Origin: Flavobacteriaceae bacterium UBA5950
GTDB taxonomy: Bacteria; Bacteroidota; Bacteroidia; Flavobacteriales; Flavobacteriaceae
DNA: 28,378 bases
Direction of reading: 5' to 3'
Assembly (NCBI GenBank): GCA_002430545.1
Contig: DJCM01000030.1
Span: 12,104 to 40,481 of the forward strand
Part shown: piece after piece, positions 1 to 8,222 of the stretch
Layout: each line of letters begins with the position of its first letter
How positions within the stretch are numbered: the first letter of the stretch is position 1
Made by a program: the position numbers and the translations under genes
Notes under the pieces: model-generated
Databases searched by the model: none
What the model was told of the DNA's origin: nothing
What the model saw: the letters and a program-made list of their open reading frames with translations, nothing else

Positions 1-2877
1 TTTGATGGTGACCAAATGGCAGTACACCTTCCATTAGGTCCTGAGGCAATTTTAGAATCTCAGCTACTGATGCTTGCATCGCATAACATCTTGAACCCAG
101 CAAATGGATCACCAATTACTGTACCTTCTCAAGATATGGTATTGGGGCTATATTATATGACCAAAGCCAGAAAGTCAACCAAAGAGCATCCTGTGAAGGG
201 AGAGGGTTTAACTTTTTATAGCGCTGAGGAGGTTAATATCGCTTTTAATGAAAAGATTGTTGACTTGAATGCGATCGTAAAAGTCAGAGCAAAAGACTTT
301 AACGAGGATGGCGAGTTGACAAATCAATTGATAGAAACAACAGTTGGTCGAGTATTATTTAACCAAGTTGTTCCTGAAAAGGCAGGTTTCATCAATGAAG
401 TTCTCACCAAAAAATCACTTCGTGATATAATTGGAGATATTTTAAAAGTGACTTCTGTTCCTGAAACTGCTGCTTTCTTAGATGAAATAAAAGAAATGGG
501 TTACTCCTTTGCTTTCAAAGGTGGTCTATCGTTTAGTCTTGGGGATATTATCATTCCTGCAGATAAACAAAAATTAATTGATGAAGCCAATGGCCTTGTT
601 GATGGTATTATCACCAACTACAACATGGGTCTAATTACCAACAATGAGCGTTACAACCAGGTTATTGATGTTTGGACATCAACCAATGCAACTCTCACAG
701 AGTTGGCAATGAAGAGGATCAGTGAAGACCAGCAAGGCTTCAATTCAGTATATATGATGCTTGACTCTGGTGCGAGAGGCTCAAAAGAGCAAATTCGTCA
801 GCTGACAGGAATGCGTGGTTTAATGGCCAAGCCAAAGAAATCAACTGCAGGAGGGGGTGAGATTATTGAAAACCCAATCCTATCAAACTTTAAAGAAGGA
901 CTTTCGATTCTTGAGTATTTTATTTCCACTCACGGTGCTCGTAAAGGTCTTGCAGATACAGCACTTAAAACTGCTGATGCTGGATACCTCACACGTCGCC
1001 TTCACGATGTTGCGCAAGACGTAATTGTCAACACAGATGATTGTGGCACCCTTCGTGGAATCACAGTAGAATCGCTGAAGAAAAACGAAGAAGTCGTTGA
1101 AAAACTTGGGGATCGTGTGATTGGTCGAGTTGCTTTATTTGATGTTATTAATCCAAAAGATGGAAAAGTGATCCTCGAAGCTGGTCAAGAAATTTTGGAT
1201 CATCATGTCAAACAAATCGAAAACTCACCAATCGATAAGGTTGAGGTTCGTTCTCCATTGACCTGTGAGGCCAAAAAAGGAATCTGTGCAAAATGCTATG
1301 GAAGAAACTTAGCCAATGGCAAAATGGTTCAGATAGGTGAATCAGTTGGTGTGATTGCTGCACAATCGATTGGTGAACCAGGAACGCAACTTACACTACG
1401 TACCTTCCACGTGGGAGGTATTGCTGGGAATGTCTCAGAGGAAAACAAACTCATTGCGAAGTTTGATGGTAAGGTTGAATTAGAAGACCTGAAGACAGTC
1501 CCTGGTAAAGATGCTGATGGCAACGATGCTGATGTGGTTATTTCTCGTACAACCGAAATAAAGTTGGTTGACAGCAACACTGGTATTACCTTGAGTAATA
1601 ATATCATTCCTTATGGGTCTTTTATTTCTGTAAAGAATGGTAAAAAGATCAAAAAAGGTGATGAGATTTGCCGATGGGATCCATATAATGGCGTCATTGT
1701 TTCAGAGTTTTCTGGTAAGATTGGATATGAAAACATCCAACAGGGTGTGACTTTCCAGGTTGAAATTGATGAACAAACTGGTTTCCAAGAAAAGGTAATC
1801 ACTGAGACAAGGGATAAGAAAATGATTCCAACCCTATTGATTCAAGACAACAAAGGAAACACACTTCAGTCATACAATCTACCTGTGGGAGCACACATCA
1901 TGGTTGATGATGGAGAAGCGATAAAGGGTGGTAAAATCCTTGTTAAAATTCCACGTAAGTCTGCTAAATCTGGTGATATTACAGGAGGTCTTCCAAGAGT
2001 TACCGAGTTGTTTGAGGCTCGAAACCCTTCAAATCCTGCTGTTGTTTCAGAGATTGATGGAGTTGTTTCATTTGGTAAAATCAAGCGCGGTAATCGCGAG
2101 ATTATCGTAGAGTCTAAAACTGGCGAAATCAAAAAATATTTGGTAAAACTTTCCAATCAGATTTTGGTTCAAGAGAATGACTTTGTGAAAGCAGGGATGT
2201 CTATTTCAGATGGTGCAATTACACCAAATGACATACTGAACATCAAAGGACCATCGGCGGTTCAGCAGTACCTCGTGAATGAAGTACAAGAAGTATATCG
2301 CTTACAAGGGGTTAAGATCAACGACAAACACTTTGAAGTTGTTGTGCGTCAGATGATGCGTAAGGTTCGAATTGAAGATTCGGGAGATACAACTTTCCTC
2401 GAAAATCAACTTGTTCATAAGTATGACTTTATTACTGAAAATGATCAACTGTTTGGTTGTAAAGTCGTTACTGAAGTGGGTGATTCTGAAAACCTCAAAG
2501 CAGGTCAAATCGTTACTGCTCGTGAACTGCGTGACGAAAACTCATTGTTGAGACGTGATGACAAGGAACTTGTCCAAGCTCGCGATGCTGTAAATGCAAC
2601 AGCGACGCCTATTTTGCAAGGTATTACACGTGCTTCTCTTCAAACAAAGTCGTTTATTTCTGCGGCATCTTTCCAAGAAACAACTAAAGTATTGAACGAA
2701 GCTGCTGTTAGTGGTAAGGTCGATACTCTTGAAGGTTTGAAAGAGAATGTGATCGTTGGGCATAAAATCCCAGCTGGTACAGGAAATCGCGCCTACAATG
2801 ATATCATTGTTGGTTACACAGATGAGTATGAAGAGCTGTTAGCCAAAAAGGAGTTTAATTTGAGTAGCAATGAGTGA
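1..2877 (+). CDS. rpoC: DNA-directed RNA polymerase subunit beta' (5'-truncated by window edge)
   Basis: This is the largest catalytic subunit of RNA polymerase. The window opens inside the invariant active-site motif: the first codons read FDGDQMAVH, whose aspartates hold the catalytic Mg2+, so roughly the first third of the protein (clamp and N-terminal zinc site) lies outside. Visible further on are the second zinc site (Cys codons at 1264, 1285 and 1294, spaced C-x6-C-x2-C, with a fourth Cys upstream in DDCGTLRG) and the trigger-loop sequence GEPGTQLTLRTFH around 1375-1415. About 958 residues are present, ending in a bacterial-type C-terminus. The frame is open to base 1, so the ATG at 16 is internal. 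The stop overlaps the next gene by 8 bases, so the two are cotranscribed, presumably behind rpoB. Confidence 0.98.
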   Translation, partial: FDGDQMAVHLPLGPEAILESQLLMLASHNILNPANGSPITVPSQDMVLGLYYMTKARKSTKEHPVKGEGLTFYSAEEVNIAFNEKIVDLNAIVKVRAKDFNEDGELTNQLIETTVGRVLFNQVVPEKAGFINEVLTKKSLRDIIGDILKVTSVPETAAFLDEIKEMGYSFAFKGGLSFSLGDIIIPADKQKLIDEANGLVDGIITNYNMGLITNNERYNQVIDVWTSTNATLTELAMKRISEDQQGFNSVYMMLDSGARGSKEQIRQLTGMRGLMAKPKKSTAGGGEIIENPILSNFKEGLSILEYFISTHGARKGLADTALKTADAGYLTRRLHDVAQDVIVNTDDCGTLRGITVESLKKNEEVVEKLGDRVIGRVALFDVINPKDGKVILEAGQEILDHHVKQIENSPIDKVEVRSPLTCEAKKGICAKCYGRNLANGKMVQIGESVGVIAAQSIGEPGTQLTLRTFHVGGIAGNVSEENKLIAKFDGKVELEDLKTVPGKDADGNDADVVISRTTEIKLVDSNTGITLSNNIIPYGSFISVKNGKKIKKGDEICRWDPYNGVIVSEFSGKIGYENIQQGVTFQVEIDEQTGFQEKVITETRDKKMIPTLLIQDNKGNTLQSYNLPVGAHIMVDDGEAIKGGKILVKIPRKSAKSGDITGGLPRVTELFEARNPSNPAVVSEIDGVVSFGKIKRGNREIIVESKTGEIKKYLVKLSNQILVQENDFVKAGMSISDGAITPNDILNIKGPSAVQQYLVNEVQEVYRLQGVKINDKHFEVVVRQMMRKVRIEDSGDTTFLENQLVHKYDFITENDQLFGCKVVTEVGDSENLKAGQIVTARELRDENSLLRRDDKELVQARDAVNATATPILQGITRASLQTKSFISAASFQETTKVLNEAAVSGKVDTLEGLKENVIVGHKIPAGTGNRAYNDIIVGYTDEYEELLAKKEFNLSSNE

Positions 2878-3178
2878 TTCAAAGAAGAAAAAGGAGATCA
2901 ACATCGAGTTAGATCAGGAAACCGCACAGGGGACCTACTCGAACTTGGCAATCATCAATCACTCTGTTTCTGAGTTTGTTGTTGATTTTATCAATATAAT
3001 GCCTGGCTCACCAAAATCCAAGGTTCGCTCACGCATTATTCTTACGCCACAGCATGCCAAGCGTTTTTTAAAGGCACTGAACGATAATGTTCATCGCTTT
3101 GAAAATGCGCATGGAGAGATCAAGGATTACGAGCAGCCTCCAATACCATTAAACTTTGGTCCTCCTGGAGAAGCATAA
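2870..3178 (+). CDS. DUF3467 family protein
   Basis: This small soluble protein of 102 residues has a lysine-rich N-terminus (SKKKKE), a core containing the VSEFVVDFI and SKVRSRIILTPQHAKRFL segments, and a proline-rich tail ending PPIPLNFGPPGEA. These match the DUF3467 family, which is common directly downstream of rpoC in Bacteroidota. Its function is not established. The ATG lies inside the last codons of rpoC (8-base overlap), so it is translationally coupled to the polymerase subunit, and a strong terminator follows 9 bases after its stop. The setting suggests a role connected with transcription or growth, but that is inference. No signal peptide, membrane segment or catalytic motif is visible. 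Confidence 0.9.
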   Translation: MSDSKKKKEINIELDQETAQGTYSNLAIINHSVSEFVVDFINIMPGSPKSKVRSRIILTPQHAKRFLKALNDNVHRFENAHGEIKDYEQPPIPLNFGPPGEA

Positions 3179-3186
3179 ATCAAATC

Positions 3187-3212
3187 ATCCCGCCGAATTG
3201 CGGGATTTTTTT
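3187..3212 (+). terminator. Rho-independent terminator of the rpoC-DUF3467 transcript
   Basis: A perfect 7-bp stem ATCCCGC/GCGGGAT closes a 6-base loop (CGAATT) and runs directly into TTTTTT. It starts 9 bases after the DUF3467 stop and points in the direction of rpoC transcription. Confidence 0.9.
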
Positions 3213-3233
3213 ATATCTTTAGATATGTTTGAA

Positions 3234-3920
3234 TTAAAATCTAGAAGAGAATCTTAATTCAATCCCTTTAAAGTCAAGAACTTCGTAGCAAACTCCTGCC
3301 TGACAAGCGGGGCCACCACGCCGATTTCCTACAAAAATCTGTAGGTTATTTTTTCGATTCAGCTTGTATCTCATCCCAGCTCCCAACCATGTTGCGAATT
3401 CCCCATTGGTGAGAAAGAGATCATTGCTGTATTCATAAAGAATATTCGTGGACAATTCAGGGCTGTAATGAAAATCAAGAAAAAGTACGTGGTTTTCTAC
3501 CCTTTGACCCAAGCGTTCAAACCTTTGATTTTGATAACCGATTTCTGCTGATGAACGGGTCAACATTTTACAGTTTGCATTTAACCCGATTGACAAACGT
3601 TGCTGCTTGAGCTTGAAGGGATCGTCTGCAAAGTCAACAAAAAATTTCGTATCGATGATATCGAACAAAACAAAGCCATATTAAGCAAAGTATTCTTTAA
3701 ATGTAAATTCCCTATTTGGTTGTTTGTTATTCGCAAGACTCGTATTGAGAGTAAGAATACTATTTTCCAAGAAAGTATAAAATAGCTCAAACTGAAATCC
3801 TCTTTCATTTTCTGGTTGTAATACATGAGTACTCCGATTCAGAACACTATAGGTATGTTCTTTGATTCCAGCAGGGGGTTCATTAATTCCTGCGCCAATA
3901 ACAAAGCGATTATAGTTTTT
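3234..3920 (-). pseudogene. Decayed outer-membrane beta-barrel gene, DUF6029-like C-terminal remnant
   Basis: Read on the minus strand, one frame from 3920 to 3234 gives a continuous protein-like sequence (NYNRFVIGAGINEPPAGIK ... ENERGFQFELFYTF ... YEVLDFKGIELRFSSRF) interrupted by a TAA at 3681-3683 and preceded by another TAA at 3921-3923. Alternating hydrophobic strands and a terminal Phe fit the last strands of an outer-membrane beta-barrel. It resembles the DUF6029 family of Bacteroidota, whose members are several hundred residues long, so only about the last 230 positions survive. Upstream of 3923 the same frame yields only a few codons before another stop. The longest intact piece, 3234-3668, would need a TTG start and lacks a signal peptide. 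I read this as a gene remnant after 5' deletion plus a nonsense mutation. The family name comes from memory of the motif pattern; the decay is seen directly. Confidence 0.7.
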
Positions 3921-4013
3921 TTATAGGTTATAAGTTAGTACCATTGACATAATAAATCATGCCATTTTGAACCTTTTCCAGGGCTTTAACTTTATATAAG
4001 AATTGTTGGTAGT

Positions 4014-5600
4014 TTAAAACTCCGAAGTTGCGTGAAACAGCAAAGCAGGGTATTTTTCTTTTGTCATTTGAAGTGAAAAAGCTGAGTCGGCCAAAAACAC
4101 CTGTTGTCCTTGCTTGTCTTTGGCCAAGAATTTTGATTTAACACGCGCAAAGTCTATATATTCAGGGTGGTTAGTTTCGGGAGTCTCTACCCAACAGGCT
4201 TTATGAACGTTGAGGTTTTCGTAACTACATTTTGCACCATATTCATGCTCCAATCGATATTGAATAACCTCAAACTGAAGGGCTCCGACAGTCCCAATCA
4301 CTTTACGTCCATTGAGATCGAGGGTGAAAAGTTGAGCAACCCCTTCGTCCATCAATTGATCAATCCCTTTGGCAAGCTGCTTGGCCTTCATCGGATCGGC
4401 ATTATTGATATACCTAAAGTGCTCAGGCGAAAAGCTTGGAATGCCTTTAAACTGCAACAGCTCTCCTGAAGTTAGGGTATCTCCAATCTTGAAGTTTCCA
4501 GTGTCATGAAGCCCCACAATATCTCCTGGAAATGAGGTGGAGACAACTTCTTTTCTGTCTGCAAAAAAAGCATTTGGACTACTGAATTTCAATTTTTTAT
4601 CAAGCCGAACGTGCAAGTAGGGCGTGTTGCGTAAAAATGTGCCAGAAACAATCTTGACAAATGCTAGCCTATCTCTGTGTTTTGGATCCATATTGGCATG
4701 AATTTTAAACACAAAACCACTAAATTTTTTTTCATATGGATTAACCAATCGCCCCTCACTTTTTTTGGCCAATGGAGGAGGCGCAATCTCAATAAAGGCA
4801 TCCAACAGTTCTTGTACTCCAAAGTTATTTAAAGCAGAACCGAAGAAAACAGGTTGTTGCACACCATTGAGATAGGAAATAGGATCAAAAAAAGGATACA
4901 CCTCTGTAACCAATTCAATATCCTCTCTCAACTGACCAGCTACTTGTTCACCTATGTGCTCGGACAAGCTCGCGTCATTGATGTTGTCAAAGTCGATACT
5001 GTCTGAAATTTGGGTTTTATTCCCTTCATTAAACAAACGCAATCGCTTTTCCCACAAATTGTAAATTCCTTGAAAATCGTAGCCCATACCAATGGGAAAA
5101 CTCAAGGGAACAACCTTAAATCCGAGTTTCTGTTCTACTTCATCCAACAAATCAAAAGCATCTTTTCCCTCTCGATCGAGTTTGTTGATGAAGACTATGA
5201 TCGGAATATTTCGCATCCGACAGACCTCAACGAGCTTTTCTGTTTGTTCCTCAACTCCTTTGGCAACATCAATCACCACAATCACACTATCGACTGCAGT
5301 TAAGGTTCGAAAGGTATCTTCAGCGAAATCTTTATGACCAGGGGTGTCGAGGATATTGATTTTTTTGCCTTTGTAATGAAATGCCAAAACTGATGTTGCG
5401 ACAGAAATACCACGCTGACGTTCAATCTCCATAAAGTCGCTTGTTGCTGTTTTTTTAATCTTATTGGACTTTACAGCACCTGCCTCTTGAATCGCTCCAC
5501 CAAAGAGAAGAAGCTTTTCAGTCAAGGTTGTTTTTCCAGCATCCGGGTGAGATATGATGCCAAAGGTTCGTCGTCTTGAGATTTCAGTTTCAAAATTCAT
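4014..5600 (-). CDS. prfC: Peptide chain release factor 3
   Basis: This translational GTPase recycles RF1/RF2 from the ribosome after peptide release. The GTPase domain carries the P-loop SHPDAGKTT (residues 18-26), the switch region with RGISVATSV, the G3 motif DTPGHKDF and the G4 motif NKLDRE. They are followed by the EF-Tu-like second domain and the RF3-specific C-terminal domain, ending with the segment FARVKSKFLAKDKQGQQVF. From the ATG at 5600 (MNFETEISRRRTFGI) the protein is 528 residues, matching E. coli RF3 (529). An upstream ATG at 5633 would add 11 atypical residues and would lie upstream of the likely -7 element (TATTTTTG, 5606-5613), so 5600 is preferred. The T9SS gene upstream on the same strand ends 47 bases away. 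Confidence 0.97.
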   Translation of the reverse strand: MNFETEISRRRTFGIISHPDAGKTTLTEKLLLFGGAIQEAGAVKSNKIKKTATSDFMEIERQRGISVATSVLAFHYKGKKINILDTPGHKDFAEDTFRTLTAVDSVIVVIDVAKGVEEQTEKLVEVCRMRNIPIIVFINKLDREGKDAFDLLDEVEQKLGFKVVPLSFPIGMGYDFQGIYNLWEKRLRLFNEGNKTQISDSIDFDNINDASLSEHIGEQVAGQLREDIELVTEVYPFFDPISYLNGVQQPVFFGSALNNFGVQELLDAFIEIAPPPLAKKSEGRLVNPYEKKFSGFVFKIHANMDPKHRDRLAFVKIVSGTFLRNTPYLHVRLDKKLKFSSPNAFFADRKEVVSTSFPGDIVGLHDTGNFKIGDTLTSGELLQFKGIPSFSPEHFRYINNADPMKAKQLAKGIDQLMDEGVAQLFTLDLNGRKVIGTVGALQFEVIQYRLEHEYGAKCSYENLNVHKACWVETPETNHPEYIDFARVKSKFLAKDKQGQQVFLADSAFSLQMTKEKYPALLFHATSEF

Positions 5601-5605
5601 GATGG

Positions 5606-5613
5606 CAAAAATA
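5606..5613 (-). promoter_or_regulatory. Candidate -7 promoter element of prfC
   Basis: On the minus strand the sequence reads TATTTTTG, then CCATC, then the prfC ATG. It matches the Bacteroidota -7 consensus TAnnTTTG. No convincing TTG/TTTG -33 element was found 17-20 bases upstream. A start point about 5 bases after the element would give an mRNA beginning at or next to the start codon. Confidence 0.5.
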
Positions 5614-5647
5614 CCACGAATCTTGAGAATCATAGTGATTTTTTATT

Positions 5648-6228
5648 TTAGTTGACCTGCACTCCGTTTTTTACAATCTGTTGTGTATGGATTTTATTGT
5701 CAACTTGTAGGGCAAGAAAGTAAGTCCCTGGCGATAAAGAAGATAAGTTTAGTCTCCTATCGAATGAACTCATTTCTTTGATTTCGATGTTGGCTGTTAC
5801 TTTTTCCCCATTTACTTCATACATATCGATGTTTTGGAGGGTTTGTTGGACTGATATAAACAGATAATCATATGTTGGGTTGGGATAGATTTTGACAATG
5901 GAATGCGATGGGTTATAATTATCATCACCCAATATGTAGCATTCAGAATAATTAGGGGCGATGATTTCATGATTTTCAGCTAAAATTTTTTCCCTGTCGC
6001 GTTTAATTTTATCCCTGACGGGATTGAAAATGGGATCGGACAATAAATCTTGATGAGGTCCTTGAGTAAGACTAAAGTGCATTATTTCTTTGTTATTGAT
6101 GACTTGCCCTTCTACAATCACTTCCGAGCCTTGCACCTGATTCTCAAAAGCGAGTTCCTTTAAAAGTTCATGCTGTGAAAAAGATAGAGAACATATGAGT
6201 AGCAGAAGAACAGAAAAATTAATTTCAT
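5648..6228 (-). CDS. Short secreted protein with T9SS type A sorting domain; apparent frameshift in signal peptide
   Basis: The C-terminal 75 or so residues are a Por/T9SS sorting domain: IYPNPTYDYLFI, an MYEVNGEKV strand, and LSSLSPGTYFLALQV before the final IVKNG. Such a domain sends proteins through the outer membrane by type IX secretion. The intact main frame runs from about 6210 to 5648 but has no ATG; its only conventional start is GTG at 6136, which would omit the export signal. Upstream in that frame is a textbook signal peptide (SVLLLLICSLSFSQ), while the matching start, ATG AAA TTA ATT at 6228, is out of frame by one base. Adding one T to the T5 tract (6214-6218) would join them as MKLIFSVLLLLICSLSFSQ, a protein of about 193 residues. 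The middle (about 75 residues) is not recognised. The cause may be a real mutation, slippage or a sequencing error. Confidence 0.7.
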
Positions 6229-6301
6229 AATGTAAGATTTGAGTTTTAAAAATAATAAAAAAAGATCATCGACATACATCTATCCTAATTTTAGTTTTAT
6301 G

Positions 6302-6309
6302 TACCTTTA
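6302..6309 (+). promoter_or_regulatory. Candidate -7 promoter element of the idi operon
   Basis: TACCTTTA matches TAnnTTTG at 7 of 8 positions and lies 8 bases before the ATG at 6318. It overlaps the alternative ATG at 6309, which argues for 6318 as the real idi start. No -33 element is visible in the T/A-rich sequence upstream. Confidence 0.4.
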
Positions 6310-6839
6310 TGACACCTATGGAGGAACAAGTAATATTGGTTGATGAGCAAGACAATCCCATCGGATTGATGCCTAAATTAGAGGCACATCAAAAGGCAGT
6401 GCTCCATCGTGCATTTTCTGTTTTTATCCTCAATGCAAAAGAAGAATTGATGCTACAACAGCGTGCCAAGCACAAGTATCACTCCCCTAGGTTATGGACA
6501 AACACTTGCTGTAGCCATCAGCGACAGGGAGAGACAAATGTTCAGGCAGGGATGAGACGTTTGCAAGAAGAAATGGGCTTTACTACAGACTTGAAAGAAA
6601 TCATCTCCTTTATCTACAAAGCACCTTTTGACAATGGATTGACCGAACACGAGTTTGATCATGTACTGATCGGGCATTATGAAGATAGCCCAATCATCAA
6701 TCATGATGAAGTTGCAGATTGGAAGTGGATGCCTTTAGAAGACGTCAAAAATGATATTGACACTCACCCTGAACATTACACTGTTTGGTTTGTGATTATC
6801 TTTACAAAGTTTTATGATTATTTAAAAAAGAATTTATGA
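6309..6839 (+). CDS. idi: Isopentenyl-diphosphate delta-isomerase, type I
   Basis: It interconverts isopentenyl diphosphate and dimethylallyl diphosphate, supplying precursors of quinones, carotenoids and undecaprenyl carriers. The Nudix fold is clear: HRAFSVFIL, the active-site loop LWTNTCCSH with the catalytic Cys at residue 68, the Nudix-like helix RRLQEEMGF, and the acidic pair in LTEHEFDHV (Glu113, Glu115) that protonates the substrate and binds metal. The length of 176 residues is normal for the bacterial enzyme. Translation may begin at 6309 or, more likely, at the second ATG at 6318 (MEEQVILVDE), because a -7 promoter element overlaps the first. It overlaps the next gene by 4 bases (ATGA), forming an operon with the pterin synthase and manA. 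Confidence 0.96.
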   Translation: MTPMEEQVILVDEQDNPIGLMPKLEAHQKAVLHRAFSVFILNAKEELMLQQRAKHKYHSPRLWTNTCCSHQRQGETNVQAGMRRLQEEMGFTTDLKEIISFIYKAPFDNGLTEHEFDHVLIGHYEDSPIINHDEVADWKWMPLEDVKNDIDTHPEHYTVWFVIIFTKFYDYLKKNL

Positions 6840-7243
6840 TTGTAACCATCAGCCGTAAGGCACATTTCAACGCTGCTCATCGCCTCTACAGGCCTGATTG
6901 GGATGATTCTAAAAATGAAAAGATTTTTGGCAAGTGCAACAACCCCTTATACCATGGCCACAACTACGAGCTGATCGTGCATATCAAAGGCAAAATCGAC
7001 AAATCGACAGGCTATGTTATGGATATGAAAGTACTGAAAGACCTTATCAAAGCAGAGATTGAGGACGCTTTCGATCATAAAAATCTAAATGAACAAGTGC
7101 CAGAGTTTAAGAATCTGAATCCGACTGCTGAAAACATTGCTGTTGTGATTTGGGATAAGCTTCGCCCTCACATTTCTTCTGACAAGCAATTGGAAGTGAC
7201 TCTTTATGAGACACCAAGAAATTATGTAAACTATAAAGGGTAG
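6836..7243 (+). CDS. 6-pyruvoyl-tetrahydropterin synthase / 6-carboxytetrahydropterin synthase family protein
   Basis: This 135-residue enzyme of the PTPS/QueD family (COG0720) acts on dihydroneopterin triphosphate. Zinc ligands are visible: His15 in FNAAHRL and His40/His42 in HGHNYEL. The catalytic Cys34 sits in CNNPLYHGH, giving the spacing Cys-x5-HGH. That spacing is the one found in animal 6-pyruvoyl-tetrahydropterin synthases (CNNPNGHGHNY), whereas classical QueD proteins of queuosine synthesis have Cys-x3-HGH. No queC or queE neighbour is present, so a role in tetrahydrobiopterin-type pterin synthesis is as likely as a role in queuosine; the gene symbol is left open. The start ATG overlaps the idi stop, and manA begins 2 bases after the stop. 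Confidence 0.92.
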   Translation: MIVTISRKAHFNAAHRLYRPDWDDSKNEKIFGKCNNPLYHGHNYELIVHIKGKIDKSTGYVMDMKVLKDLIKAEIEDAFDHKNLNEQVPEFKNLNPTAENIAVVIWDKLRPHISSDKQLEVTLYETPRNYVNYKG

Positions 7244-7245
7244 TA

Positions 7246-8211
7246 ATGTTATATCCACTTTTTTTTAAACCAATTTCCAAAGAAAGACTTTGGGGTGGGG
7301 AGAAATTGATCAGCTATCTAGAAAAGCCATTTAAAGGCGAAGGAATAGGAGAAAGCTGGGAATTGTCAGCTGTTTCGGGTGATGAGTCAGTCGTCTCAAA
7401 TGGTGTTCTTGAAGGTAAACAACTAAAAGAGCTCATAGAAACCTATAAAGCCGATCTTTTAGGAAAGTCTGTTTACGATCGTTTTGGAGACGATTTCCCT
7501 ATCCTCATCAAATATATCGACGCACAAAAAGACTTATCTGTTCAATTACATCCCAATGACCAGCTCGCCAAAGAGCGTCACAATTCGTTTGGTAAAAATG
7601 AGATGTGGTACATTATGAATGCTGATGCAGGAGCAAAACTCATCACAGGATTTTCTAAAAACATTGACCAGAATGAATATCAGCAATATCTCGAAAATGA
7701 TCAGATCGAAAGCTTAATTCACTACGAAACTGTAAACAGTGGAGATACATTTTTTATTCGAACAGGAACTGTTCATGCCATTGGCGCTGGAATTTTACTT
7801 GCCGAAATTCAACAAACTTCAGATGTAACTTATCGCATTTTTGATTGGAATCGAAAGGATAAAGATGGGAATACGAGAGAGCTGCACACAGCCCTCGCCC
7901 TTGATGCAATCGATTTCTCGAAGCGTGATGATCATAAAGTGAAATATGATCAAAAACCCAATCACAGAAATGCTATGGTGAATTCTTCTTACTTCAAAAC
8001 AGACATTATCCCCTTGGAGGGGGAAGTGAGTATCAATATGGATCAGTTGGACTCGTTTGTTGTTTTGATGGCTGTGGATGGAGATAACGAAATCATTGTG
8101 GACAACAATACCTATCAACTTCCATTTGGATCAACCGTTTTGCTACCTGCCTGTTTGAGTTCATTTACGATTCAGGCAAACCATTCAAAAGTATTGATGA
8201 TTACCATTTAG
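7246..8211 (+). CDS. manA: Mannose-6-phosphate isomerase, class I
   Basis: It interconverts mannose 6-phosphate and fructose 6-phosphate, linking glycolysis to GDP-mannose and surface polysaccharides. The N-terminal signature FKPISKERLWGG is followed by the metal-binding cupin: Gln100 and His102 in VQLHPND, Glu119 in KNEMWY and His177 in TGTVHAIGAG. The segment LLAEIQQTSDVTYRIFDW is typical of the small (about 320-residue) type I enzymes of Firmicutes and Bacteroidota. The 321-residue length is complete. It is the last gene of the idi-pterin synthase-manA operon and ends 11 bases from the convergent DUF4369 gene, with no terminator hairpin that I could see in the gap. Confidence 0.95.
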   Translation: MLYPLFFKPISKERLWGGEKLISYLEKPFKGEGIGESWELSAVSGDESVVSNGVLEGKQLKELIETYKADLLGKSVYDRFGDDFPILIKYIDAQKDLSVQLHPNDQLAKERHNSFGKNEMWYIMNADAGAKLITGFSKNIDQNEYQQYLENDQIESLIHYETVNSGDTFFIRTGTVHAIGAGILLAEIQQTSDVTYRIFDWNRKDKDGNTRELHTALALDAIDFSKRDDHKVKYDQKPNHRNAMVNSSYFKTDIIPLEGEVSINMDQLDSFVVLMAVDGDNEIIVDNNTYQLPFGSTVLLPACLSSFTIQANHSKVLMITI

Positions 8212-8222
8212 CAAGCACCATT

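Noticed and set aside
1329..1607. Open frames on the minus strand inside rpoC (also 1611-1802, 1866-2156, 2302-2508, 2542-2763)
   Set aside because: They are antisense to conserved rpoC codons, have no family resemblance, and no promoter or signal supports them.
3213..3226. Perfect palindrome ATATCT-TT-AGATAT just after the rpoC operon terminator
   Set aside because: It is short and AT-only apart from two bases, has no T tract for the minus-strand remnant and no second copy as an operator; chance is likely.
3581..3826. An 81-codon minus-strand frame overlapping the beta-barrel remnant
   Set aside because: It is a shifted frame of the pseudogene; the barrel-like sequence continues in another frame (3234-3920), and the translated product lacks family features.
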